Positions 34,701 to 44,442 of a DNA stretch of 64,000 nt are shown piece by piece; position 1 is the stretch's first letter; each line of letters starts with the position of its first letter. A program made the position numbers and the translations under genes. Source of the DNA: Escarpia spicata (lineage: Eukaryota; Annelida; Polychaeta; Sabellida; Siboglinidae); contig OZ023218.1 in NCBI GenBank assembly GCA_963995525.1, positions 47,617,741 to 47,681,740 on the forward strand. Reading direction: 5' to 3'. A model generated the notes under the pieces. That model saw nothing but the letters and a program-made list of their open reading frames with translations, was not told the origin of the DNA and did not search any database.

Positions 34701-35489
34701 CTGCTTCCTAGGAGTCTGGCCTCAACATGACATCACTGCTTCTTAGGAGTCTGTCCTCAACATGACATCACTGCTTCTTAGGAGTCTGTCCTCAACATGA
34801 CATCACTGCATCTTAGGAGTCTGTCCTCAACATGACATCACTGCTTCTTAGGAGTCTGTCCTCAACATGACATCACTGCTTCCTAGGAGTCTGTCCTCAA
34901 CATGACATCACTGCATCTTAGGAGTCTGTCCTCAACATGACATCACTGCTTCTTAGGAGTCTGTCCTCAACATGACATCACTGCTTCCTAGGAGTCTGGC
35001 CTCAACATGACATCACTGCTTCTTAGGAGTCTGTCCTCAACATGACATCTCTGCTTCTTAGGAGTCTGTCCTCAACATGACATCACTGCTTCTTAGGAGT
35101 CTGTCCTCAACATGACATCACTGCTTCCTAGGAGTCTGTCCTCAACATGACATCACTGCATCTTAGGAGTCTGTCCTCAACATGACATCACTGCATCTTA
35201 GGAGTCTGTCCTCAACATGACATCACTGCTTCTTAGGAGTCTGTCCTCAACATGACATCACTGCTTCTTAGGAGTCTGTCCTCAACATGACATCACTGCT
35301 TCCTAGGAGTCTGTCCTCAACATGACATCACTGCATCTTAGGAGTCTGTCCTCAACATGACATCACTGCTTCTTAGGAGTCTGTCCTCAACATGACATCT
35401 CTGCTTCTTAGGAGTCTGTCCTCAACATGACATCTCTGCTTCTTAGGAGTCTGGCCTCAACATGACATCACTGCGTCTTAGGAGTCTGG
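31735..35489. repeat. 3.75-kb satellite, 35-bp unit, about 107 copies
   Basis: The unit is GGAGTCTGTCCTCAACATGA plus CATCACTGCTTCTTA. Variant positions recur: TTCCTA, GCATCTTA, GGCCTC, CATCTCTG and GCGTCTTAGTAG. The rare CATCTCTG variant at 33401 and 33681 recurs at 34171 and 34451. The GCGTCTTAGTAGTCTGGC block at 33724 recurs at 34494. This shows a higher-order duplication of 770 bp (22 units). The last unit runs straight into the 3' end of a minus-strand LINE. Confidence 0.98.
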
Positions 35490-36600
35490 CTTCTCCACGT
35501 TTCCCTGTTCTACACAGCCCTCTGGGAGTTGGCGAACGCCAGTCCTGTCCAGTCTTTGATGTTGTCTTCCCACCTCTTTTTTTGTCGACCTCTTCTTCTC
35601 ACCCCTCTCACGATACCTTGTAAGATGGTCTTTGCAAGGCCAGATGATCGTGAGACATGGCCGTACCACTTCAGTTTACGCTTCTTGACCTTTGTAAGGA
35701 GGTCTTCGTATGGTCCGATGGCTTGTTTGATCTTGTTGCGAACGTCTTCGTTAATAACATGGTCTTTGTATGATATGCGCAAGATCTTCCGAAAGTCTTT
35801 TCCATGGCTTGTGTGCTCTTTTGTAGATCTGCTGAGAGGGTCCATGTTTCACAAGCGTTTAGAAAGACATGACAAGGGAATTTTCGAACTGACATTGATG
35901 TTACTGTCATTGCATATGGGTTTCAACCTTGTAAGTGCTGCTGTTGTCTGTGCAGTCCTGGCAAGTATCTCAGGTTTGGAACCCTTATCTGTGATGATTG
36001 GTCCCAAATACTTGAAGCGAAGGTTGGTGATTGTCCTGCCTCCAATGCTGATAGTGCCTTGATGGTTTTCCAAGGCATCATTCACGATCCTTTCCAGAAA
36101 GATGTTGAAGAGGGTGGGTGATAGTAGGCATCCTTGTTGAACACCCACTGTTGCTTGAAACCAGTCTCCTATGCCACCATTGAAGATGACTGCACTGGTG
36201 TTCCATGGTTCGGAAAAGATTGGAGCCAATCTGGTCGCCCATAGGGCCATATGCCATACCCTATCAAAGGCCTTCTTAAAGTCTATGAAGACATGGTACA
36301 GGCTTTGCTGGTGTTGAAGGTGTTTCTCGCAAAGGATTCTAAGATTGAAGATCTGTTCGCTGGTGCTCCATCCTCTTCGTAAAGCCACCTGTTCTTCTGC
36401 GATAGTCTTTTCCGCCTGGGGTTTGAGTCTGTTGAGTAGGATCTTCAGCATGACTTTGCTCGGGTGACTGATAAGGCTGATTGTTCTATAATTTTGGCAC
36501 AACTGTAAGTTGCCTTTATTTGGAAGCGTGGTAATCAGTGACTGGTTCCATGGTGGGCCATTCTCCTGTCTGCCAGATCTTGTTACAGATTGTTGTAAGG
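35486..36600 (-). mobile_element. LINE reverse transcriptase fragment
   Basis: Minus-strand reading: NYRTISLISHPSKVMLKILL, then EEQVALRRGWSTSEQIFNLR, FIDFKKAFDRVWH and VGVQQGCLLSPTLFN. The palm aspartates (YADD block) are deleted, and the reading jumps to FKYLGPIITDKGS. A shifted frame gives LKWYGHVSRSSGLAKTI and GRQKKRWEDNIKDWTG at the C-terminus. It is 5'-truncated and inactive. Its last codons (reading towards lower coordinates) merge with the satellite unit. Confidence 0.9.
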
Positions 36601-38274
36601 GCCTATGATCAAGGCTTCTCTCCCCAGTTTGAACCAGTTCTGTTGGTATGTTGTTAATACCAGCAGCTGTTCAGTTGATTCAATGATGTATGCTTCCGTT
36701 TCTATTTTTGTGTGCATTCTCTGCAAGTTTATGTAGTAACGTTTGATAACTTTCAGGTGTACATGATGCATTACCCATATCTTATGACTTGTTTACTCTT
36801 GTCAGTCTCCACTGCACCTAATACCAACTGAGTGAGTGTATTGCCATCACCCTGAATTCTGTTATCTTCTCTAGCTAACCTGCATATTCCAGCTTATTGC
36901 ATAACATACTCTGCTCACTTAAGCTTATAGATATCAGCCAATGTCGTAGGGGTCAGATCACAATTCCACATTCTCCTTCTGATTAACGTAGATAGGACAC
37001 CCAGTTAAAATGAAAACACTCAGTTAAAGTTGGGAACAGAAAACACCACTGTTTATTTTTCCATTGAAATAATAAATTAAGATAACTTGTTGCTAGTGCA
37101 AATGGAATATTCTGTTACGATGTCTGGAAGTAATTGAATTACAGTCATGTAACTTGCAGCCAAAAGGTCCTTGAAATTTATATTTATTAATGTCAGCTGT
37201 GTTGACTTCCCTGAAATGAACATATTTTTCACAGTAACAAAATTCTTGGAGCGTGATAATTAAACATCTGCTGATGCATTCTGTGTCCTGAATGCAGAAG
37301 TGTGATCTGTCGTAAGTTTCCAACCAGTGATGCATGTTTTCAGACAGTGTTTTCCTTACTGTTGTCAGTTTCTCAAGGCCATTCTAGTTTTAAAAAATAA
37401 CCGTTAGTCTTCCCTTAGTCCTGCCATTGGTATTATGTCAAGTTTTTGAGGGGTCACATGAACAATCCTGAAGGCACTGCGTACATTCCGCACGTGTTGA
37501 CAGAGTGGGCTATTTGTGTGCTGCCTTCCAGGATGTAATACACAAAGGTCACTTCCTGGAACATTCGAGCTGTTAGTCCACAATGTTATGTGGTTACAAC
37601 ATTGTTTTGGTAGACGTTTAATGACTCATGGTACACTGTATAATAATATTTACTATTATTAATATTATACATCTGTTATTTATTTTGTAGTGTTTACACA
37701 AAATAATATGAAAGAAATAGTTTATAATTATAATTGTTGAACGTATTGATATTAATTTTATCAATAAGAACTTATTTATCCATATAAATTGACTGCAGTT
37801 GTCAGCCGGAATGTTACACAGGTGTTAATGTAACTATCTCTAGAAAACATCAAGGGTCATCAATAACGTACTAACATTATACAGCAAACTCTTACATGTT
37901 AATTGCAGTCATCACTCACTGAACATATTTGTTATTGCAAGCATTAATAATGCCAAATTTACTGTGGACGTCTTTATGATTGATGCATTTTGGGGCCTGT
38001 ATCTACAGTGTACATATAGGCAGCTTTAATTGTCTGTCATTACTTCTCACTGCTGGTGGACAACTAATGACAGGCATTTCCTAGAATAGCCCTGTGAAGG
38101 TGAGCTGGTTCCTGGAATAATTGTATGGCTACTAAGTGGGTCAAAGTACACAAAATTCAGCACGCATTACGTGGCATAAATGTCATAGGTAATATAACAC
38201 AAAACTACCACCCCTGGCTTGGGAGGATGCCAACACCCAGAGTTAACAAATTGTGATAATTGGCATATTTGAAG
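36601..38274. other. PLD intron 3 segment
   Basis: No exon recognised in 1.7 kb. Near 38205-38230 the string CACCCCTGGCTTGGGAGGAT resembles the right end of the MITE at 42345-42735, but no partner end was found. Confidence 0.4.
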
Positions 38275-38570
38275 TGTTTCTACATTAGAGTATTTTTATG
38301 CATTATGTATTTACTTCACTGGAGTATGTTATATATATATATTATCATTTATGTAATTTTCTTTATTAGTGTATTTTTTACTTTATGTATTTTCTTCTAT
38401 GGAGTATTTTTTGGCGCTTTATGTATTTTCGACAATTAGAGTATTGTTATATATTTCCTGGTATGTATATTTTCTTTTATTGCATGATTTTTTGCATTAT
38501 ATATTTTCTTCATTAGACTATGTTTAGGCTTTATGTAATTTCTCCATTAGAACATATAGTAGCTTTTTGT
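38275..38570. repeat. Degenerate about 50-bp AT-rich tandem repeat
   Basis: TTATGTATTTTCTTCATTAG and GAGTATTTTT recur about six times with much divergence, immediately before exon 4. Confidence 0.6.
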
Positions 38571-38609
38571 TGATGTTCCAACTGTACATGGTGTTTCCTG
38601 TCCTACCAG

Positions 38610-38715
38610 TCACCGGGAAAAACGTCGTAAGTTTGGCCTACATCCACAGACTCTTCCCCACTTTCCGAAGCGGCCAGAGACTCTTGTTCGACCTGAACTG
38701 ATGGAGAAAAGAAAG
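38610..38715 (+). CDS. PLD1: PLD exon 4 (PX domain)
   Basis: Between CTACCAG and GTAGCA. Encodes HREKRRKFGLHPQTLPHFPK then RPETLVRPELMEKRK. It corresponds to the human PLD1 segment from RRHTFRR to SLPRS and FLGRRKQLEDYL. Entered one base into a codon, as exon 3 requires; ends in phase 0. Confidence 0.93.
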
Positions 38716-39186
38716 GTAGCATTTCTTTGCACTCTGTTCATTTGTCTTTGGCTTGCTCTAGTTGCCAAATGATTTAAACCGAAATGTGTTGAGGCAAATT
38801 ATAATGTCCAATCAAAGGCAGTTTTTGTTTTGCTCAATTTTTTTAATCTACGTAAACCTGTTAGAAATTAGTCTCAATTTTCCACAGTTTGTCTACAGTA
38901 ATCAACTGTCTTCTGTCACTATTCAAAGTGAATGCAAAAATGCAAATAATTTCTCAACTGGCAAATTGTAGTTGCAATTGCCTTGTTTTTCAACATTGTA
39001 CAAAGCCAATTGTGTAAGTAAGAATTGTAATAGTAAAGCTCTTTTGTTGCTGTGTGCACCATCTGTTTTCTGCGCTGAGTTGAAATGTGTAATGACATGT
39101 TTTATTTTTCTCTCAATTTTACCCCTGTAGTTTTACAATGTTTTCAAACATTCTAGTTAATTTCTCCTGAACATTTCTATCTTCAG
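38716..39186. other. PLD intron 4
   Basis: 471 bp, AT-rich, no recognised feature. Confidence 0.6.
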
Positions 39187-39252
39187 CATCAGCTGGAGCT
39201 TTACCTGCAGGATATGCTAAGGTGTCCACAGTTCAGAAACCACCCAGAAACA
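39187..39252 (+). CDS. PLD1: PLD exon 5 (end of PX domain)
   Basis: 22 codons, HQLELYLQDMLRCPQFRNHP then ET, between CTTCAG and GTGAGT, phase 0 on both sides. Matches human [21 protein letters not shown]. Confidence 0.95.
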
Positions 39253-39604
39253 GTGAGTTACCAAAAGATGTTCTCTAATGCTATGTCCACTGCCATCTGC
39301 TGTTACCAGCTAGTGTGGCAGTAGACTATGCACAAGAGCTAGTTTTTCTTAATATCACTTAATTGATATTCATTCACGTGCATACATTTTACGTACAGTA
39401 AATATTCATAATAATAATTAATAATAATAAACAATAACTAAAAATTACATATGTTTACAAAACGGTTTTACCATTATAATAATGTGCAGGGTTCATAATT
39501 AAATTACCAGCATGATGTGCAGGTGTATTAAAAACATTGGTAAAGTTACTGTTATGTTAAAACTAAAAGGTAAGTTTAGGAAAGTGTGTTTTATTACTTT
39601 TTGA

Positions 39605-39930
39605 TCAGACATTGTTATACTTGTTGTTCATCAACTTATTCTCCAGGAGCATGTCTTTTGTCATGACAAGACACTTATTCTCCAGGGGCATGTCTTTTAT
39701 CATGACAAGACACTTATTCTCCAGTGGCATGTCTTTTGTTGTGACAAGACACTTTTTCTCCAGGAGCATGTCTATTGTCATGACAAGACACTTATTCTCT
39801 AGGGACATGTCTTTTGTCATGACAAGACACTTATTCTCCAGGAGCATGTCTTTTGTCATGACAAGACACTTATTCTCCAGGAGCATGTCTTTTCATGACA
39901 AGACACTTATTCTCCAGGAGCATGTCTTTT
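39605..39930. repeat. 39-bp minisatellite open on both strands
   Basis: About seven to eight copies of ACAAGACACTTATTCTCCAG plus GAGCATGTCTTTTGTCATG. Because 39 is divisible by three, both strands carry repeated 13-residue readings (minus: MLLENKCLVMTKD). There is no splice or homology support, so it is not called as coding. Short unique DNA (39253-39604 and 39931-40495) surrounds it with nothing recognised. Confidence 0.92.
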
Positions 39931-40495
39931 GGCTTTCTTTTGAAGGAATACTGGAAACCTGTTTGGTGTTTAAAATATCTTCAGTAGTTTTTCATTTATT
40001 GCCAAAACTGAACCAAATTTTAAAAAGCGACATTTTGAGAAATGAGGTTATTTTGATTCATATTGTGTATTGTTTTTAACCTGTGGGATCATATTTTATT
40101 AGTACTGATTATTTGTCAAGGAAAATAAACTTCACATTAAAAGAGGAAATTATAAGGTATTAATTTTTCTGCCAAAATCACAAAATTGATGAGTTTTGAC
40201 TGAAACAATTATTTTGATTCGTGCAGAATAGGCTTGTGTAACTAAATACAATGGCAATACTTTGGGGGGAAATTCATTCATTCAAACCATAAAACAAACG
40301 TACAGGCAATGTAAAAAACTGTGAAATATGTACACACATGGACAATCAAAGCAATCATAATTTAGTAATAAAAGTTATATAAGTTAAATGAGTTAAAATA
40401 AGTTAAATCATAAAAGTGTCCAGTTCACTGTGGCAGGTCACATTACTGCAGACGTTTATGGGCCAAACTTCCCTGACTGAATCCTTGTGTTTCAG

Positions 40496-40656
40496 CTGAA
40501 GTTTCTTGAGGTGAGTCACCTGTCGTTTGTGAAAAACCTGGGCGGTAAGTGGAAGGAGGGGTACGTGTTGAAGCGGTCCGGTGGAAGGCGCGTCGGTCTT
40601 GGTCTCATCCGCGGACTGCGGGGCTTGGTCAAGTGGATGGCAATCTGGACCAGGAG
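40496..40656 (+). CDS. PLD1: PLD exon 6 (start of PH domain)
   Basis: Between GTTTCAG and GTCAGT. Encodes LKFLEVSHLSFVKNLGGKWK, then EGYVLKRSGGRRVGLG and LVKWMAIWTR. It aligns with human TEFLDISQLSFIHDLG ... MIMKRSGGHR ... CYRWSKRW, the first strands of the PH domain. Ends two bases into the Arg codon before the conserved W-L-x-V-K-D. Confidence 0.96.
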
Positions 40657-41288
40657 GTCAGTCAATGTCCACTTTTTGTTGTTCTCTTGTTTCCCTGTCA
40701 TCAATTCCATTCCTCGATTTCAGTTATCTTTTTTTTCTTTTCCCTCATTGGTGTCTCCATTGATGGAAAGTGGAATATTGATTTAGGTGATGTCTTCTGA
40801 AGTAATATTATATGCTTGTTGTTGTAAGTTTGGAAGTGCAAATAATAAAGTGCCTTTTACAGAAAATTATCATAATTATGAATATTTTAAGTTAAAAACT
40901 AATGACTGAATGTATTCACAAACTTAAACAAAATTAATTCTCAGCTGCCTGAAAAAACAGTATATACAAGAATTATTTTTGGTGTCTGAAAACACAGTCA
41001 TTCCGTACTGTACCATTCAGACACGTAAAATAATGTGTCCAAAACACACAGTACATAAACATTATTCTTTTTGTGCATTTTTTGGGTGTCCAAAAACATA
41101 CAGTGCCCGAATACTTACAATCATTATGGTATTTGTTATAACAAATCAGTATCAATTATTAATATGCTGGTAACAATGAACTTCAGGGCTAGCAAAGTAA
41201 CATTCATTTATAAGTTGAATAAAAAATAAATTGAGTGTTGAAAAGACATATTACATTGTTTTTTAAGTAATTCATATTTTGACACCAG
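40657..41288. other. PLD intron 6
   Basis: 632 bp. At 40970-41110 the phrase GGTGTC(C/T)(A/G)AAAACA-CAGT recurs two to three times, a degenerate short repeat. Otherwise nothing recognised. Confidence 0.5.
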
Positions 41289-41441
41289 ATGGCTAATGGT
41301 GAAAGACACGTTTGTGGCATATGTCCGGCCATCTGATGGTGTGATCGCTGATGTCGTATTGATGGATCGGGATTTCAACGTCAAAATTGGCCAACAAGAT
41401 ACGGGCGTCACCAACGGCCTGCGTATCTCCAATCTGACAAG
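41289..41441 (+). CDS. PLD1: PLD exon 7 (PH domain)
   Basis: Encodes WLMVKDTFVAYVRPSDGVIA, DVVLMDRDFNVKIGQQ and NGLRISNLTR. Matches human [35 protein letters not shown] and GIRIDNLSR. Acceptor ACACCAG, donor GTGTGT; phases agree with exons 6 and 8. Confidence 0.97.
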
Positions 41442-41654
41442 GTGTGTGCACATAATACATTCTGTTTCAGTGTCGATAGAACTGTTATATAGATGATGAC
41501 ATTGCTGGCTTCTTGTCCCAAATACACGTATGTCACAACTATACAATGTAATGTCACAACTATGTGTATGTCATAACAACACAAATGTCACAACTTCACA
41601 CATTTCACAACTTCATGTATATCACTGCTATATGTCCTTGTTTCTCACCATCAC

Positions 41655-41980
41655 TGCCCTTAAACAGTTGCACTAGTTTCCAGTTGCGTATCGAATCAAA
41701 TTTAAGTTAGCTACTGTAGCATATTGTGCCCTTTGTGCACAACAGCCGTCCTATTTGGTTAGTCACCTGAGTTTTTCAGATATCCCAGGAACCTGAGATC
41801 ATCTGTTTTCACAATTTTTTTTTCCTAAATCCAAGCTTAACATTAATAAACATACTTTTTCTGTAACTGCTCCCAAAACCTGGAATGAACTCCCTATCTC
41901 TACAGTCATCTCAACTGTAGCTACCTTTTGTAAACAAACTCAGGATTTTGTATTTGAAATCGTAGACGCAACAACACATA
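41655..41980 (+). mobile_element. LINE 3' end fragment
   Basis: Reads LRSSVFTI, then VTAPKTWNELPISTVIST and TFCKQTQDFVFEIV. The pattern APKxWNxLP ... TFKxxLKTxLF is the usual C-terminal end of CR1/L2-like LINEs. A better-preserved relative is at 52437-52785. It ends just before the acceptor of exon 8. Confidence 0.75.
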
Positions 41981-41996
41981 TGTCACTATGTCACAG

Positions 41997-42146
41997 ACAC
42001 CTGTCCCTGAAATGTGGCACCCCCAACCAGACCCGAGAATGGCAACGCAGCATCACTGATGCCGCCAGTACAACAGGCAGTGAGTTCACCACGCCCAACA
42101 GATTCAAGTCTTTCGCCCCCGAGAGAGAGGGCAGCTATGCTTCATG
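41997..42146 (+). CDS. PLD1: PLD exon 8 (end of PH domain, linker)
   Basis: Encodes HLSLKCGTPNQTREWQRSIT, then TPNRFKSFAPEREGSYASW. Matches human TLILKCNSYRHARWW at the PH terminal helix and HRFGSYAAIQENALAKW. Donor GTAGGT splits the Trp codon. Confidence 0.93.
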
Positions 42147-42344
42147 GTAGGTTTCTCTCTTTCCCTTTCCCTTGCTTAGGTTATTATATATCTTATTTTT
42201 ATTAAATTATTTCTTATACTTTATATAACTTATTTATCTCTTAAGTAACTTATTGATATTTTTCTTACCCATTTATATATATTTTATGTATTATGTATCA
42301 CATGTTTGTATGTAATATGGGTTTTTAATATTGTTCTGAATCAT

Positions 42345-42735
42345 CCTCGTGCGCCGGGTGGTGCTGTCTACATCCGTCAGCCTTGTGAAATACTGAAGTT
42401 ACACACAGCCAATTAGATTGTTTGTCAGAGTCTTTGACTCATTTTCATTTCAGCCAGCAAGTTCGCCCATATTACCTGTAATGTTGGGGAAGTAGAAATA
42501 ATTATTTGAATACTCAGTACCACTCTGTCGCTCGTGAGCATGGCAAAATGGGTAATTATAGTATTCCATGAAGACGCAGAAGACGCTGGCTTCGTCTTTG
42601 AATCAGTGCACCGGTGGGACGGGTGTCACAAGTGATACAGTCGCAACTGGCAAAGTCAATTATTAGTTTGATTCAGCTGGCTTCCATACATTGCGTATCT
42701 GCCAGGGTTAGTGTACGTCATCACCCCTGGCTTGC
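42345..42735. mobile_element. MITE-like interspersed repeat, copy 2
   Basis: Left end ATCCTCGTGCGCCGGGTGGT; right end, on the minus strand, ATCCTCGCAAGCCAGGGGTG. Interior landmarks match the copy at 19987-20446 in the same order. It ends about 80 bases before the exon 9 acceptor. Confidence 0.65.
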
Positions 42736-42817
42736 GAGGATCTTCTGGCTATTGTTCTGAGAGGCGCTAGTGTGTAATGCTCTGTACTGTGTATCATCTG
42801 TGTTGTTTGTGTTTCAG

Positions 42818-42901
42818 GTTCCAGGACGCTGCGTCCTACATGTCTGTCGCTGCTGATGCCATGGAGGCTGCAAGAGAAGAGATCTTCATCACAGGCTGGT
42901 G
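42818..42901 (+). CDS. PLD1: PLD exon 9 (start of first PLD domain)
   Basis: Encodes FQDAASYMSVAADAMEAARE then EIFITGWW, matching human [22 protein letters not shown], the conserved entry to the catalytic fold. Phases agree on both sides. Confidence 0.97.
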
Positions 42902-44442
42902 GTATGTTTTGTGCATATGCCGTATTTGTTCTGTTAAATGCAACTGTTCTTACTCCAGTGTAAAAACAATGGTGCCACATGTTAGGTGTAGCCCATCAGG
43001 TGGTGTCAACAAATTCACCATTTCCATTTTAAACTAACATGGCACACCTTGTTCTAAAGATACCTTAAAATGGTTCTGATCGCAGAATCCTCTCAGTTCA
43101 TCGTTGATCAGATTTTCAGATTGAGTTACTAAGTGATAACTTTTGGTTCCAGTATTTATTGTTAGTGGTGCTTCCTAATCTCCTGGGTAGACGAGAATAT
43201 GTTTAGATGAATTTTGAACGAGTTTAATGTTCTAGCTTGTATTACTGTTTCTGGGAGACTATTCCATGGTTCTGCCACTCTGAATGGGAATGCAGTATTT
43301 CTTAGGTTTAACTTAACTCTTTAACTCTTTGCGTAAATAATTTGAGAGAGTGTCCTCTATTACCTGATCTTTGTGACACTTTGTACCATTTCAGGAGATT
43401 TGGTGCAGATGCATTATCATACAGGTTGTGCCTTATCTTGTACACTTCTGTCATGTCTCCTCTTAGTCTTTGGTGTGCTATTGTGGGGAGTTTTAGTAAT
43501 TTGAGTATTTCTATATATGACAGGTCCTTCATACTGGGTCGTTCTCTTGTAGCTCCTCTCTGGATATTTCTATGGCGATTTTATGTTTCTACTTGTATGG
43601 ATACCATACTGCTATGGCATGGTCTAATTGACATCTAACCATTGTCTTATATAGTGGCAAGAATGTTTGTTTGTTGAGGAATTGGAAAGTTCTTCTGATT
43701 ATTGTTATCATTCTGGTTTCTTTATTATCCATTTGATTTATCTAATCTTCAAAGGAAAGCTTTGAATCGAAAATTACATTTACCCGGTAAGTCTTTTTGG
43801 TTTTCTGTGAATATTTGGCTGTCATTAAATATTTTTATTCACCAATTTCCATGTGTTTACATTTGTTTGGGTGGAATTTCAACAGCCATTTGTCACTCCA
43901 ATGTTCTAGGATAAATCAAGATCATGTTGTAGTATATCCTGGTCATTTTTATTTGTTATGGCTCTAAATATCTTGATGTTGTCAGCAAGCAGAAATATAC
44001 TAGATTTTGTTAAGTCTGGCAGGTCGTTTATGTGTAATACAAACAATAAAGGTCCAAGTACCGATCCCTGTGGTATCCCTGAGGTTACCTTATGCCAATT
44101 AGATTCCTTGCCATTTACTGCTACCTTTATCGTCTGTCTGTTATGAATGCCTCTATCCAAGTCATTAATTCATTTGTAATGTTGAAACTTTTTAGTTTGC
44201 TTATTAGTCTTTTGTGTGGCATGGTGTCAAAGGCCTTCTGAAAATCTGTATATAACATCTGTGTAGTTACCTTTATCCATTTCAAGGGTCCAGTCATCTA
44301 GTATTTTAATTACTTGGAGAACTGTTGATCTGCTAGAAATAAAACTATACCGTTTTTGACTGAACAAATTATTTACATACTACGCTTGTTAGGCTTATTG
44401 GATGGTAATTGCAAGCTAGTTTCTTATTTCCTTTTTAGTTCT

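Noticed and set aside
31735..35489. Regular 35-bp repeat resembling a CRISPR array
   Set aside because: There are no unique spacers; units are directly abutting and only share scattered point variants. It is a eukaryotic satellite.
35529..36062. 177-codon plus-strand frame
   Set aside because: Antisense of the minus-strand LINE reverse transcriptase region.
39605..40079. Periodic plus- and minus-strand frames as a repeat protein gene
   Set aside because: The period follows from the 39-bp minisatellite unit. There is no start context, splice signal or homology.
42014..42205. Alternative plus-strand frame over PLD exon 8
   Set aside because: A shadow frame; the PLD frame matches the PH domain and splices in phase on both sides.
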